64,000 bases of DNA, from assembly GCA_965227535.1 (NCBI GenBank), contig OZ245761.1, positions 124,001 through 188,000 of the forward strand, in the 5' to 3' direction. A program made the position numbers and the translations under genes. This document shows positions 42,521-51,650 of this stretch, one piece after another. The notes below the pieces were generated by a model that was not told the DNA's origin, did not search any database, and worked only from the letters and a program-made list of their open reading frames with translations. The stretch comes from SZUA-430 sp965227535 (GTDB taxonomy: Bacteria > Pseudomonadota > Alphaproteobacteria > Micropepsales > Micropepsaceae). Position 1 is the stretch's first letter. Every line of letters begins with the position of its first letter.

Positions 42521-43324
42521 TCAACTGCACTGGAAGATCAGCCACGCGTTCTCAAAGCGCCGCTCGGCGATATCCGTCTCGGTCATCCAGAAATACAAAC
42601 GCCCGACGTCGCCCCACATCCAGCCGATGGCCTCGTCGCTGTCGAGTTGCAGAACGCAGCGCCAATCGACCGCGCCGGGTTCAAGCGCGGCCGCTTCCCT
42701 GGAATCGTAACCCTCCGCGTCGCCGCAGGAGATGCCGTGCGTGACCAACTGGCACTCAAGTTCCATGGGATTCTGCACAGGCAACGGATGCCCGCCGAGT
42801 TGATGAACCGTGGGGCCTAGCCCGCTCGCATAAGCATCATAGTCGTCGAACAACTTCTTTTCCTGCCGCTCGTTCAGGTCCAACGCATCCACCCAAAGCG
42901 AATGCAAATCCGGATGCGTCCGGCTCGGCTTGAACGTCAGCGCGGCCACGCTGAACCGCCCGCCGTCCGGCATGTCGTCGGGAAGGGGACGGCGCACAAG
43001 CGCGGCGGTCTCTTCGAGATACGCCACATGCGAACAACCGCGATCCGCCGGATCGAAACCCCACGCCTCCTGCTCCGGATCGTAGAAGAACAACAGCCAC
43101 CCCGTGCGCGGCAGCTTCACCGAATTTTCGAACCGCGCGACATCCGCAAGATTGATCTGCGCGAGAAACGCGAGCGGGCGGTCCTGCCACTGCGGCCACG
43201 CGAACGACGGCGGCACATCAGGCAACCCGCCGAACCGCGACTGCCCGAGCGCCACACGCGAAGGATCGCAAACCGTCGCCACGATACGAACCGCCGGCCA
43301 AATCAGCTTCTCCGGAAGCACCAT
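42521..43324 (-). CDS. DUF1963 (YwqG-like) protein
   Basis: 267 residues with no signal. SRFGGLPDVPPSFAWPQWQDRPLAFLAQINLADV (about 30-63), GWLLFFYDPEQEAWGF, and the C-terminal QLDSDEAIGWMWGDVGRLYFWMTETD are the conserved blocks of DUF1963, a beta-rich cytoplasmic family of unknown function sometimes linked to polymorphic toxins. It touches the stop of the convergent EF-hand gene. Confidence 0.85.
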   Translation of the reverse strand: MVLPEKLIWPAVRIVATVCDPSRVALGQSRFGGLPDVPPSFAWPQWQDRPLAFLAQINLADVARFENSVKLPRTGWLLFFYDPEQEAWGFDPADRGCSHVAYLEETAALVRRPLPDDMPDGGRFSVAALTFKPSRTHPDLHSLWVDALDLNERQEKKLFDDYDAYASGLGPTVHQLGGHPLPVQNPMELECQLVTHGISCGDAEGYDSREAAALEPGAVDWRCVLQLDSDEAIGWMWGDVGRLYFWMTETDIAERRFENAWLIFQCS

Positions 43325-43415
43325 TACCTATCGCCCTCGACGCGCAGTGACGGCGCATGCTGCCCCAGTTCAAAGGCTAGTGCTAGGCTGTCGGAGCACC
43401 GCGACGGCAGGAGCC

Positions 43416-44288
43416 ATGAAGATGAGTAATTTCTACCGCAACCTGATCATCGCAGCCCTTGCGGTGCTCGTCGTCCTCTTGGGTCTGGCGCTTGCGAACA
43501 TAATCCTCCCGGGTTCACGCACCGAAGGCCCCATGGCCTCCGCCGAACGCGCGCAGGAACTGGCGCGCGAAGGCAAGCGGGAGCAGATCATCACCTTCGG
43601 CGACGACGTGTTCCCACTGCCCGAACGAGCTGTCGAAGGAAAAGAGCAATCGACCCGGCTGTTCGCGATACCGATCGGTCAAATCACACTCGCCAAGCCG
43701 CAAGCATTCTCGTCGTCCAGTTCTTCGGATAAGTCATACGGCTATGCCGGAAACGGGAACTGGCAATGGCGCGGGGGCAGCGAAGACCTGACGGTCGTCG
43801 GAAAGTTCAACAATATCATCATCTACGACAAGACCGACGGCTCGCTGAAAAAGGTCTTCGACAAGCGCATCGCTGTATCCGTGTTCAAGCTGATGAATCG
43901 CACGACACGGCGTGCTCTCGTTTTGACCGCCACGGGCGAGGACAGCGACCGCGACGGTGCCGTGGACAATCGAGACATCCAGCAGCTCTACGTCTACACC
44001 TTCGACGATGGGCAACTGCATCAGGTAACCGGCCTTGAAGGCAGCGCCGGCATTGCTGTGGACGTGCACGACGTCGATTACCTAATCGTTCCGACGACGT
44101 TGGACACCGACCACGACGGCAACGTGGTAGGACGCGTCTACAGCGGCGGCGCCGGGCCGGAGCCTCAGCGTCTCTATCGGGTCGACCTGCGCACATTCGC
44201 GGCGACGCCCGTACTTGATCAGAAGCTGGTCGATGACCTGCAGGCGACGCTCGACCGCGTTCGCCAAGCCGCCCCAAAACCGAACTAA
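43416..44288 (+). CDS. Membrane-anchored EF-hand protein, paralogue 3
   Basis: 290 residues with an N-terminal membrane helix (about 9-32). Core shared with the other two: VVGKFNNIIIYDKT (127-140), LKKVFDKRIAVSVF (144-157), EF-hand-like loop D176-S-D-R-D180-G-A-V-D-N-R-D187, LYVYTFDDGQLHQV, and second loop D230-T-D-H-D234-G. A Ser-rich stretch (SSSSSS, about 99-104) is unique to this copy. ATG 43416 follows GGCAGGAGCC; the frame opens much earlier. TAGGCT upstream resembles the -10 of the other paralogues. Confidence 0.65.
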   Translation: MKMSNFYRNLIIAALAVLVVLLGLALANIILPGSRTEGPMASAERAQELAREGKREQIITFGDDVFPLPERAVEGKEQSTRLFAIPIGQITLAKPQAFSSSSSSDKSYGYAGNGNWQWRGGSEDLTVVGKFNNIIIYDKTDGSLKKVFDKRIAVSVFKLMNRTTRRALVLTATGEDSDRDGAVDNRDIQQLYVYTFDDGQLHQVTGLEGSAGIAVDVHDVDYLIVPTTLDTDHDGNVVGRVYSGGAGPEPQRLYRVDLRTFAATPVLDQKLVDDLQATLDRVRQAAPKPN

Positions 44289-44300
44289 CGGGACCCACGC

Positions 44301-44993
44301 ATGTCGACCTTCAAAGGCCTGCCCAAGGATTTCTTCGCCTTCTTCAAGGAGCTCGCGCAGAACAACGAACGCGCGTGGTTCGAGGAGAACAAGCAGCGCT
44401 ACAAGGATTCCGTCGTCGCCCCGCTCAGCGACTTCATCACCGCCATGTCCCCGCGCCTTGCGAAAATTTCGAAGCACATGGTCGCCGACCCGCGCCCGAA
44501 CGGCGGCTCGATGTTCCGCATCTATCGCGATGTGCGCTTCGCCAAGGACAAGAGCCCGTACAAGACGCACGCCGGCGTCCACTTCCGCCACGCGCTCGGC
44601 AAGAACGCGCACGTGCCCGGCTACTACATGCACTTCGCGCCCGACGAAGTGTTCTTCGGCGGCGGCATCTGGATGCCGGAACCCGACGCGCTGAACAAAG
44701 TCCGCCGCGCCATCGCCGACGATCCGAAAGCGTGGAAGAAGGTCGTGGAGGACAAAACGTTCGCGAAGACGTTCAAAGGCATTGACGGCGAAAGCCTGGC
44801 CCGCCCGCCAAAGGGCTTCGACCCGGACCATCATTACATCGCCGACATCAAACGGAAGAGCTTCTTCGCGACTCACGAAGCAACCCCAAAAAAGGCGCAA
44901 TCGGAAGCGTTACTCGACGACGTCGAGCAATCCTTCCGCGCCGCCAAACCGCTGATGGCCTTCGTCTGCAAAGCCCTGGACGCGCCGTTTTGA
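44301..44993 (+). CDS. DUF2461 protein
   Basis: 230 residues of the TIGR02453/DUF2461 family. FFKELAQNNERAWFEENKQRYKDSVVAPL (14-42), MFRIYRDVRFAKDKSPYKTHAGVHFRH and YYMHFAPDEVFFGGGIWMP are the family's strongest blocks. Widespread in bacteria and fungi, function unknown. Starts 12 bases after the EF-hand paralogue, so the two may be co-transcribed. Confidence 0.88.
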   Translation: MSTFKGLPKDFFAFFKELAQNNERAWFEENKQRYKDSVVAPLSDFITAMSPRLAKISKHMVADPRPNGGSMFRIYRDVRFAKDKSPYKTHAGVHFRHALGKNAHVPGYYMHFAPDEVFFGGGIWMPEPDALNKVRRAIADDPKAWKKVVEDKTFAKTFKGIDGESLARPPKGFDPDHHYIADIKRKSFFATHEATPKKAQSEALLDDVEQSFRAAKPLMAFVCKALDAPF

Positions 44994-45027
44994 TATCCTG
45001 ACGCTCGGCCGACTCGGGAGAACCTCC

Positions 45028-45633
45028 ATGCGCCTATCCGCTTTCATCGCGCTGATGCTCATCCTGTGCGCCCCGGCAAATGCCGGCGCGCCGGCGTTGT
45101 TCGCCAAGGCGACGACGGTGAAGGTCTACATGTACGACGCCGATCCGGAGAAGCGGCCCAGCATCCTGCGCGAGTTTCGCACGGTCGATCCCACGGCCGT
45201 ACCGGGCAGCGGCATTACGCTAGACGCCAAACAGATCGCGCGCGTGAAGCGCACCTTCACCGTGGCCAGCGGCGATCAGGCGCTCGGCGGCTGCTTCGTG
45301 CCGCGCCACGGCTTCGTATTCGAAGACGCGCAAGGGCAGGTGATCGGCACGCTCGACGTCTGCTTCGAGTGCACCAACTATTCCGTCAACGCGCCGGGCT
45401 ACAACGAACAAGTCCAGCCGATCTACGACCGCTACGCGAAGCTGGGCGACTGGAATCCAAAGCTCGAGCGCAAGCAACAGGCGGAAGTCGATAAGCTCCG
45501 CGCCACGTTCGACATGCCGCCGGCCGATGCGCCCGTCGACTGGAAGGGCCTTGAAGCGCTGCTCGCCGAACTCGGCATGCCGGCCAAGCCGAAACCCGCC
45601 GACTACGAACGCGTGCGCAATGCATCGAACTAG
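45028..45633 (+). CDS. Exported hypothetical protein
   Basis: 201 residues with a signal peptide (MRLSAFIALMLILCAPANA). Cys residues occur at GGCFVPRHGF and DVCFECTNYSVN; the C-F-E-C pair could bind metal or haem, which is speculative. No family recognised. It ends next to the esterase gene start, so the two probably form an operon. Confidence 0.72.
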   Translation: MRLSAFIALMLILCAPANAGAPALFAKATTVKVYMYDADPEKRPSILREFRTVDPTAVPGSGITLDAKQIARVKRTFTVASGDQALGGCFVPRHGFVFEDAQGQVIGTLDVCFECTNYSVNAPGYNEQVQPIYDRYAKLGDWNPKLERKQQAEVDKLRATFDMPPADAPVDWKGLEALLAELGMPAKPKPADYERVRNASN

Positions 45634-45637
45634 CGCC

Positions 45638-46543
45638 ATGCGCCTCGTCTTCGCGTTCGCCTGCGTCATCGCCACGCTCGCGCCGTTGCACGCCGCCGAA
45701 CGCGACCGCGCGGTCGTCGTGGGCGGCGTGAGCCGCAAATACACGCTCATCACGCCGGCGAACGTGCCGAACCCGATCCCGCTCATCATCGTCTATCATG
45801 GCGGCCGGCAGAATGCGGACGCGGCGCGGCGCTACACCCGCTTCGACGAATTCGCAGCGAAGGAGAACGTCGCCGTCGTCTATCCGCAAGGCCTCGACAA
45901 CAACTGGAACGACGGCCGCAACTCCGAAGACCTCATGCAGCGCGCCGCCGCCAACGTCGACGACGTCGACTTCACGGCGCAGATCATCGCACAGCTTGAA
46001 GCCGAACGGGTCGTCGATCGCAACCGCGTCTATCTCACCGGCGCGTCCAACGGCGGCATGATGGCGATGCGCGCGGGCTGCGAACTCGGCGACCGCATCG
46101 CGGGCATCGCGCCCGTGATTGCGAACCAGCCCGTCGATTGGCAATGCAAGGCCAATCGCCTGGCCGCACTTTTCATTCACGGCACGGCCGACGAATACAT
46201 GCCCTTCGCCGGCGGCCAAATCGCGCCGACCAAGACGCGCCAGAACTTAGGCTCCGTGCGCAGCGTCGACGAAACGATCGCCGCCTTCAAACGCATCAAT
46301 GCGTGCGACGGCGTGAAGGAAACGGTAACGCTGGACAAAGTCTTCCGCGACGAAACCAAAGCCATCGTCACCGACTACGCCTGCAAGAACGCCCCGCTCA
46401 AACAAATCGTCATCGAAGGCGGCGGCCACACCTGGCCCGGCTCGCGCACAGGCGTGATCGCCGACATGCTGCTGGGCAAGACGAGCCAGGAAGTGAACGC
46501 GACAGCCGAAATCTGGAACTTCTTCCACGCCCTGCAGCAGTAA
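45638..46543 (+). CDS. Exported PHB-depolymerase/LpqC-type esterase
   Basis: 301 residues, alpha/beta hydrolase of the extracellular PHB depolymerase (esterase family, LpqC-like) group. A signal peptide (MRLVFAFACVIATLAPLHAA) is followed by PLIIVYHGGRQNAD, the nucleophile elbow GASNGG (Ser137), HGTADEYMPF (Asp185) and GGGHTWPGS (His264). The substrate may be a polyester or feruloyl-type ester. ATG 45638 is preferred; 45620 is in frame within the previous gene's end. Confidence 0.85.
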   Translation: MRLVFAFACVIATLAPLHAAERDRAVVVGGVSRKYTLITPANVPNPIPLIIVYHGGRQNADAARRYTRFDEFAAKENVAVVYPQGLDNNWNDGRNSEDLMQRAAANVDDVDFTAQIIAQLEAERVVDRNRVYLTGASNGGMMAMRAGCELGDRIAGIAPVIANQPVDWQCKANRLAALFIHGTADEYMPFAGGQIAPTKTRQNLGSVRSVDETIAAFKRINACDGVKETVTLDKVFRDETKAIVTDYACKNAPLKQIVIEGGGHTWPGSRTGVIADMLLGKTSQEVNATAEIWNFFHALQQ

Positions 46544-46553
46544 GTCTTCGGCG

Positions 46554-47393
46554 TCAGTCGCCGCCGCAACCGCCGCCGCAGCCTCCGCCACCGTCCCCGC
46601 CGCTGCCTTCGCCGCCTTCACCACCTTCGCCGCCGTCGTCCTTGTCGGACTTGCCGCCCTTGCGCGAGCCGCCGTCGCCCGCGCTGAAGACGACACCGCT
46701 GTCGCCACCGTCGTCGCGCTTCTTCTTTCGACCGCCGTTTTCGAGCGTACTCCCGATCGCCGACAGCACGACCAGCACCGCGACCGCGGCCACTAAGAGC
46801 GACAAGTCATCGGCATCCAACCCGGCCAACACCGGCCCGCCGGCGGCATACGCGTTGCCCGCCGTCGCAACCGCGACGAAGGCAAGCGCGACCGCCGTCA
46901 ACCCGCGCCAGTCAGGCTTGGCGACAACCCAGTGCGTTCGCCGGTCGACCCACGACTGATGCGCCGTACCGGAGAAACGCACATCGGCGTCAGGCCAGAA
47001 GGCGCTCGGCGCGGCACATCCGAACTCGCGCTGATACAGCGCCAGCGTCTGCGCATACTGCGTCCGATAACGCGCCCGTTCAGCGGGCCCGCCCAGCGTC
47101 GGATTGTGGTGCAAGGGCTTCTGCAAAACCGCACCGCACAGATCGTCCCAGTACGAGCGCGTGAAGGTCAGGTGCAGATGCCAAACCTGATCGACGATGT
47201 CCGAGGGCGTGACGTGGCGTTCGCTCACCGCCGCCAGATAGACGAACTTCTTGTACTCTTCGACGGCGCCCGCGGCGAACGCCTTCGACCATCCGTTCTC
47301 GCGCGCCAGCCGATCCGTGAACTGAAAGTCCGCCTGCGGATCATCCGGCGTGAAACAAGCGATCCTGCTCCACAACGCGACGTTCGTGACCAT
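46554..47393 (-). CDS. Membrane protein with Gly/Cys-rich tail (TIGR04222-like)
   Basis: 279 residues. The N-domain (DIVDQVWHLHLTFTRSYW, LHHNPTLGG, RYRTQYAQTLALYQREFG) resembles the GRDP-like family with its D-x-V-W-H-x-H-L motif. Two membrane helices follow (about 160-182 and 194-214). The C-terminus is a Gly/Asp stretch and GGGGCGGGCGGD, the tail of TIGR04222-type proteins. ATG 47393 follows AGAGAAGATCAC; an upstream in-frame ATG at 47423 exists. Function unknown. Confidence 0.75.
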   Translation of the reverse strand: MVTNVALWSRIACFTPDDPQADFQFTDRLARENGWSKAFAAGAVEEYKKFVYLAAVSERHVTPSDIVDQVWHLHLTFTRSYWDDLCGAVLQKPLHHNPTLGGPAERARYRTQYAQTLALYQREFGCAAPSAFWPDADVRFSGTAHQSWVDRRTHWVVAKPDWRGLTAVALAFVAVATAGNAYAAGGPVLAGLDADDLSLLVAAVAVLVVLSAIGSTLENGGRKKKRDDGGDSGVVFSAGDGGSRKGGKSDKDDGGEGGEGGEGSGGDGGGGCGGGCGGD

Positions 47394-47599
47394 GTGATCT
47401 TCTCTCCTCTCTGTAGTCGCCACTGAGATGGATAGCCTCTACGAACGAAACATGACGATGTTTCACGGCCGGTCGCGGAAGCGTGCGCATATGCTCGCGC
47501 TGACGATTACTTATCATCGAAAAACTGCGCAAACTTGACACGCGGCCCCGTCCGGCCTTTCTTCCCCTCAATCCAAATCGGCGGGACCAAGAAAGTGCC

Positions 47600-48646
47600 A
47601 TGACCAAAGCCAAGACGCGCGTCGCGATCCTCGGAGCATCCGGCTACACCGGCGCCGAACTCGTGCGCCTGCTCGCGCGTCATCCGCATGTCGAGATCGT
47701 GGCTCTGACCGGCGACCGCAAAGCCGGCGAAGCGATGAGCGACGTCTTCGGCCAGTTCCTGATGCTGAACCTGCCGCGCCTGCAGACGATCAAAGAGGTG
47801 GATTGGTCGAACGTCGACGCCGCCTTCTGCGCGCTGCCGCACGCGACCACGCAATCCGTCGTGAGCGAGTTGCCGGACCACGTGCGCGTCATCGACATCT
47901 CCGCCGACTTCCGGCTCGATAACCCCGAGACGTATCGCCAGTGGTACGCGCACGAACACCAAGCGCTGGACCTGCAGAAAGAGGCGGTCTACGGCCTCAC
48001 CGAATTCAACCGCGAGCGCATTAAGAAAGCGCGCCTCGTCGCATGCCCCGGCTGCTATCCGACCGCGGCGCTGCTGCCGCTGTTGCCGCTGCTCGAACAG
48101 AAGCTGATCGATCCGGACGAAATCATCATCGACGCAAAGTCCGGCGTCTCGGGCGCCGGCCGCAGCGAGAAGCAGGCGAACCTGCACACGGAAGTCTCCG
48201 AAGGCATCCACGCCTACGGCGTCGCCAACCACCGCCACATGCCCGAGATCGAGCAAGAACTGACGAAGGCCGCGGGCAAGCCGGTGCAAGTCACCTTCAC
48301 GCCCCATCTCATGCCCATGAACCGCGGCATGCTCGACACCATCTACGTCCGCGCACTGAACGGCGCCACCGCCGAACGTATGCACGGCGCGCTCACGCAG
48401 CGCTACGGCGGCGAGACCTTCGTGCACGTCATGCCCCTCGGCCAGACGCCGCAAACGCGCCACGTGCGTGGGAGCAACCACTGCTTCATCGGCGTCGTCG
48501 CCGACAAGAAGAAGGGCCGCGCCACCCTGATCTCCGCCATCGACAACCTAACCAAAGGCGCAAGCGGGCAGGGCGTCCAAAACTTCAACCTGATGTTCGG
48601 CTATCCCGAAGCCACCGGCATCGACATGCTGCCGATGTTCCCATGA
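47600..48646 (+). CDS. argC: N-acetyl-gamma-glutamyl-phosphate reductase
   Basis: 348 residues; reduces N-acetylglutamyl-5-phosphate to the semialdehyde with NADPH in arginine synthesis. The NAD motif GASGYTGAELVRLL (12-25), catalytic Cys152 in ACPGCYPTAALL, and HRHMPEIEQEL with SGVSGAGR are all present. Its stop overlaps the next gene by ATGA. Elsewhere in this class argC is often close to rpsI; here about 6 kb separates them. Confidence 0.95.
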   Translation: MTKAKTRVAILGASGYTGAELVRLLARHPHVEIVALTGDRKAGEAMSDVFGQFLMLNLPRLQTIKEVDWSNVDAAFCALPHATTQSVVSELPDHVRVIDISADFRLDNPETYRQWYAHEHQALDLQKEAVYGLTEFNRERIKKARLVACPGCYPTAALLPLLPLLEQKLIDPDEIIIDAKSGVSGAGRSEKQANLHTEVSEGIHAYGVANHRHMPEIEQELTKAAGKPVQVTFTPHLMPMNRGMLDTIYVRALNGATAERMHGALTQRYGGETFVHVMPLGQTPQTRHVRGSNHCFIGVVADKKKGRATLISAIDNLTKGASGQGVQNFNLMFGYPEATGIDMLPMFP

Positions 48647-49605
48647 CGAGGTGGCTGGCCGCGCTGATCGTCAGCGTTGCCGCCGCAATCGCGGTCGCGC
48701 TGTTCGCAGCCGCCGACCCCGGCGCCTACCGGTGGGATCGCCTCACCGAACACGCGCCTTACGCGCCCAGCTACAACTATCCGGTCCACGTGGCGCCCGA
48801 TGGCCGCTTCATCGCGCTCCATCCCGACGGCACATGGGCCTCGCGCGACGGCGCGAGGTGGACAAAGACCGGGCTGCCGTTTAGCGGCATGAACTCGGCG
48901 TACCTGTCTTACGTCGAACACAACGGCGCGACCTACGCGCTCGGCAAGCTCAAAGGCAACTATCTCGACTTCCAGATCGAGCCCGTCGTCCAACGCACCC
49001 GCGACTACGAAAAGTGGGAGCAACTCGGCGCATCGTCATCGCTGCCCCACGTCATCTTCTACGCCGCCGCGAGCTTCAAGGGCTCGCTCTGGATCGTCGG
49101 CGGCTACAACGGCGACAAGGCGACGTCCGAGATATGGAAGTCGCAAGACGGCCTCGTCTGGACCCGCGTCGTCGAGAAGGCGCCGTGGTCTGCCCGTTCG
49201 GGCGGCGATATCGTCGTCTTCCGCGACCGCATGTTCTTGCTCGGCGGCGGCGTCATCGACGGCCCGCAAGCCAACGACGTCTGGTCCAGCGCCGACGGGC
49301 TCACCTGGACGCGCGAAGCCGCTGAGATCGCGCCCGAAAAACCGATGGGCACCCCCGTCGTCTACGACGACAAGCTCTGGCTCGTCGGCGCCAACCGCTC
49401 CGGCACCTTCGAAAGCGGCATGGCCGTCTCCGACGACGGCAAAACCTGGCGCAAGCAATCCGCCCCCTGGTCCCCGCGCGGCGGCGTCGCCGCCTGGACC
49501 AACGGCCCCGACCTCTTCATCACCGGCGGTAAATACTCGACCGAAAAGAACGGTGAAACCATCTTTGTCTACAGCAACGATGTCTGGCGAATGCGCCGGA
49601 AATAG
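48643..49605 (+). CDS. Exported beta-propeller (kelch/galactose-oxidase-like) protein
   Basis: 320 residues with an N-terminal hydrophobic segment (about 4-24). Repeated blades read W-x-S-x-D-G-x-x-W-T and F-x-x-x-L-W-I/L-x-G-G, for example SLWIVGGYNG, DVWSSADGLTW, LWLVGANRSG, DLFITGGKYS. This is a kelch or sialidase-like propeller of about five blades. Overlaps the argC stop, so it is translationally coupled. Function unknown. Confidence 0.75.
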   Translation: MTRWLAALIVSVAAAIAVALFAAADPGAYRWDRLTEHAPYAPSYNYPVHVAPDGRFIALHPDGTWASRDGARWTKTGLPFSGMNSAYLSYVEHNGATYALGKLKGNYLDFQIEPVVQRTRDYEKWEQLGASSSLPHVIFYAAASFKGSLWIVGGYNGDKATSEIWKSQDGLVWTRVVEKAPWSARSGGDIVVFRDRMFLLGGGVIDGPQANDVWSSADGLTWTREAAEIAPEKPMGTPVVYDDKLWLVGANRSGTFESGMAVSDDGKTWRKQSAPWSPRGGVAAWTNGPDLFITGGKYSTEKNGETIFVYSNDVWRMRRK

Positions 49606-49817
49606 CATTTGCCGCGGGTTGCACGTGCTTTCGCCACTTGACTTGAGAGGCCCCGCCGCGCGACCTCTTGCCCCACAAGACCGCCTGCAAGCCGCCTTTG
49701 TGTAACTGGCGTATCGCGTGGGATTTGAACCACGGGGAAGCGCGAGGGCGGGGTCTTGGGAGTGCCGCGCGCCTGGGCCGATCCGCTTGCGTCAACCGCA
49801 ACACGAGGAGGCGACCC

Positions 49818-51074
49818 ATGTCCGACTACCGCGCAGCCCTAAAAGCCACCGACCCCGAAATCTACGACACCTTGATCGGCGAAGAAAAACGCCAGCGCGA
49901 AGGCGTCGAAATGATCCCGTCCGAGAACTACACGTTCCCGGAAGTCTACGCCGCGCTGGGATCGGCCTTCACGAACAAATACGCCGAAGGCTATCCCGGC
50001 CGCCGCTACTACGGCGGCACCGAATTCGTCGACGTGATGGAGAACCTGGCACGCGATCGCGCGAAGGCGCTCTTCCGCGCCGAACACGCAAACGTCCAGC
50101 CGCTCTCCGGCTCGCCGATGAACCAGGCGGTGTACCTGGGCTTCATCGAACCCGGCTCGACGATCCTGGCCATGGACTTGAGTCACGGCGGCCATCTCAC
50201 GCACGGCGCGCCCGTCTCGCATATGGGCAAGATCTACAAATTCGTCCGCTACAAAACCAATCCGGAAAACGGCGCGATCGACTTCGACCAACTGCGCGAC
50301 GTCGCCCGCAAAGAAAAGCCGAAACTTGTGGTTTGCGGCTACTCGTCCTATCCGCGCGACTACGACTACGCGCTGTTCAAACAAGTCGCCGATGAAGTGG
50401 GCGCGCTCACCATGGCCGACGTCAGCCACATCGGCGGCCTGATTGCGGGCGGCGTGATGCGCAACCCGATGGACGCCGGCTTCGACTTCATGACGACGAC
50501 GACGCACAAGTCGTTGCGCGGTCCGCGCGGCGGCCTCATCGTCTGCAAGAAGGATCACGCCAAGGGCATCGACCAATCGGTGTTCCCGGGCCTGCAAGGC
50601 GGCCCGCACATGAACCAGGTCGCGGCAACGGCGGTGACGCTGAAACTCGCCGCCCAACCCGCGTTCAAGGCATACGCCGCGCAAGTGTTGAAGAACGCGA
50701 AAGCGCTGGCCATGGAACTCACCAACGCTGGCGCTTATCTCGCAACCGGCGGCACCGACAACCACCTGCTCGTTGTCGACGTGGTGAAGAGCTTCGACAT
50801 CAACGGCGCGGTCGCCGAAAAGGCGCTCGACCACGCCGGCATCACGACGAACAAGCAAGTGATCCCCGACGACCCGAACCCGCCGCTGCGGCCGTCCGGC
50901 ATCCGCATGGGCACCCCGGCGGCGACCACGCGCGGCATGAAGGAAGGCGAGATGAAACAACTCGCCCGCATCATGATGGAAGCGATGAAGAACCACGCCG
51001 ACCCGAAGCGCCTGGAGGGCCTGCGCCAAGAAACGCGCATCCTCTGCTCGCGCTTCCCGGTCCCGGGTCTCTAA
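49818..51074 (+). CDS. glyA: Serine hydroxymethyltransferase
   Basis: 418 residues; PLP enzyme that interconverts serine and glycine with tetrahydrofolate. PLP Lys231 is in TTTHKSLRGPRGG; other landmarks are NKYAEGYPGRRYYGG, LSGSPMNQAVYLGF and LSHGGHLTHG. The segment MIPSENYTFPEV differs from the usual L-I-A-S-E-N-F/T of close alphaproteobacterial GlyA, so it may be a divergent or second copy. ATG 49818 follows CGAGGAGGCG. A 212-base leader precedes it. Confidence 0.93.
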   Translation: MSDYRAALKATDPEIYDTLIGEEKRQREGVEMIPSENYTFPEVYAALGSAFTNKYAEGYPGRRYYGGTEFVDVMENLARDRAKALFRAEHANVQPLSGSPMNQAVYLGFIEPGSTILAMDLSHGGHLTHGAPVSHMGKIYKFVRYKTNPENGAIDFDQLRDVARKEKPKLVVCGYSSYPRDYDYALFKQVADEVGALTMADVSHIGGLIAGGVMRNPMDAGFDFMTTTTHKSLRGPRGGLIVCKKDHAKGIDQSVFPGLQGGPHMNQVAATAVTLKLAAQPAFKAYAAQVLKNAKALAMELTNAGAYLATGGTDNHLLVVDVVKSFDINGAVAEKALDHAGITTNKQVIPDDPNPPLRPSGIRMGTPAATTRGMKEGEMKQLARIMMEAMKNHADPKRLEGLRQETRILCSRFPVPGL

Positions 51075-51080
51075 CGAACG

Positions 51081-51590
51081 ATGAGCGAAACGCGCGTCGA
51101 AACGGCACGACTGACCCTCGTGCCCGTTTCGGCGCGCTACCTCGACGATCTGTTCGCGATGTTCAACGAGCCGGTGGTGATCGACTGGCTCTTCCTCACC
51201 GGCCCGCCGACGCGCGACCAACTCGCCGCCCGCATCGCCGCCACCGAGCAATTCTGGCGTGAGAACGGCTACGGCCTCTTCTGCGCACTGGAGAAGGCCA
51301 CAGGCCGCTTCGTCGCCCGCGTCGGCGCCATGCCGACACCCGGCGTCGGCCGCATCGAAGTCGCCTGGTCAACGGTCACGGCCGCCCACGGCAAGGGTTA
51401 CGCAACCGAGGCTGCAGAGGCCGCGATCAAGCACGCCTTCGCCAACTCAAACCTAGACGCCCTGGACTGCTATCTCCGCCCCGACAACACAGCCTCCCGC
51501 CGCGTCGCCGAAAAAGCAGGCTTCCGCTACCAAGACACCCGCTACCTCTACGACCGCGTCCTGAGGTACTACAAATTGCCGCGCCCCTAA
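51081..51590 (+). CDS. GNAT N-acetyltransferase (RimJ/RimL-like)
   Basis: 169 residues. ETARLTLVPVSARYLDDLF starts the fold; IEVAWSTVTAAHGKGYATEAAEAAIKHAF (about 92-120) is the acetyl-CoA-binding region and SRRVAEKAGF is the usual motif B end. Acetylates an unknown amine or protein N-terminus. Starts 6 bases after glyA. Confidence 0.88.
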   Translation: MSETRVETARLTLVPVSARYLDDLFAMFNEPVVIDWLFLTGPPTRDQLAARIAATEQFWRENGYGLFCALEKATGRFVARVGAMPTPGVGRIEVAWSTVTAAHGKGYATEAAEAAIKHAFANSNLDALDCYLRPDNTASRRVAEKAGFRYQDTRYLYDRVLRYYKLPRP

Positions 51591-51650
51591 GGGGCAGGGC
51601 GGATTGACCCCCACCGCCCATATCCGTAGTTTCCGCCCTCCCTTGGCATA

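Noticed and set aside
49707..49736. tRNA-like end on the minus strand (TTCAAAT loop followed by CCA)
   Set aside because: The T-stem does not pair properly and no matching 5' acceptor half was found within about 90 bases upstream.
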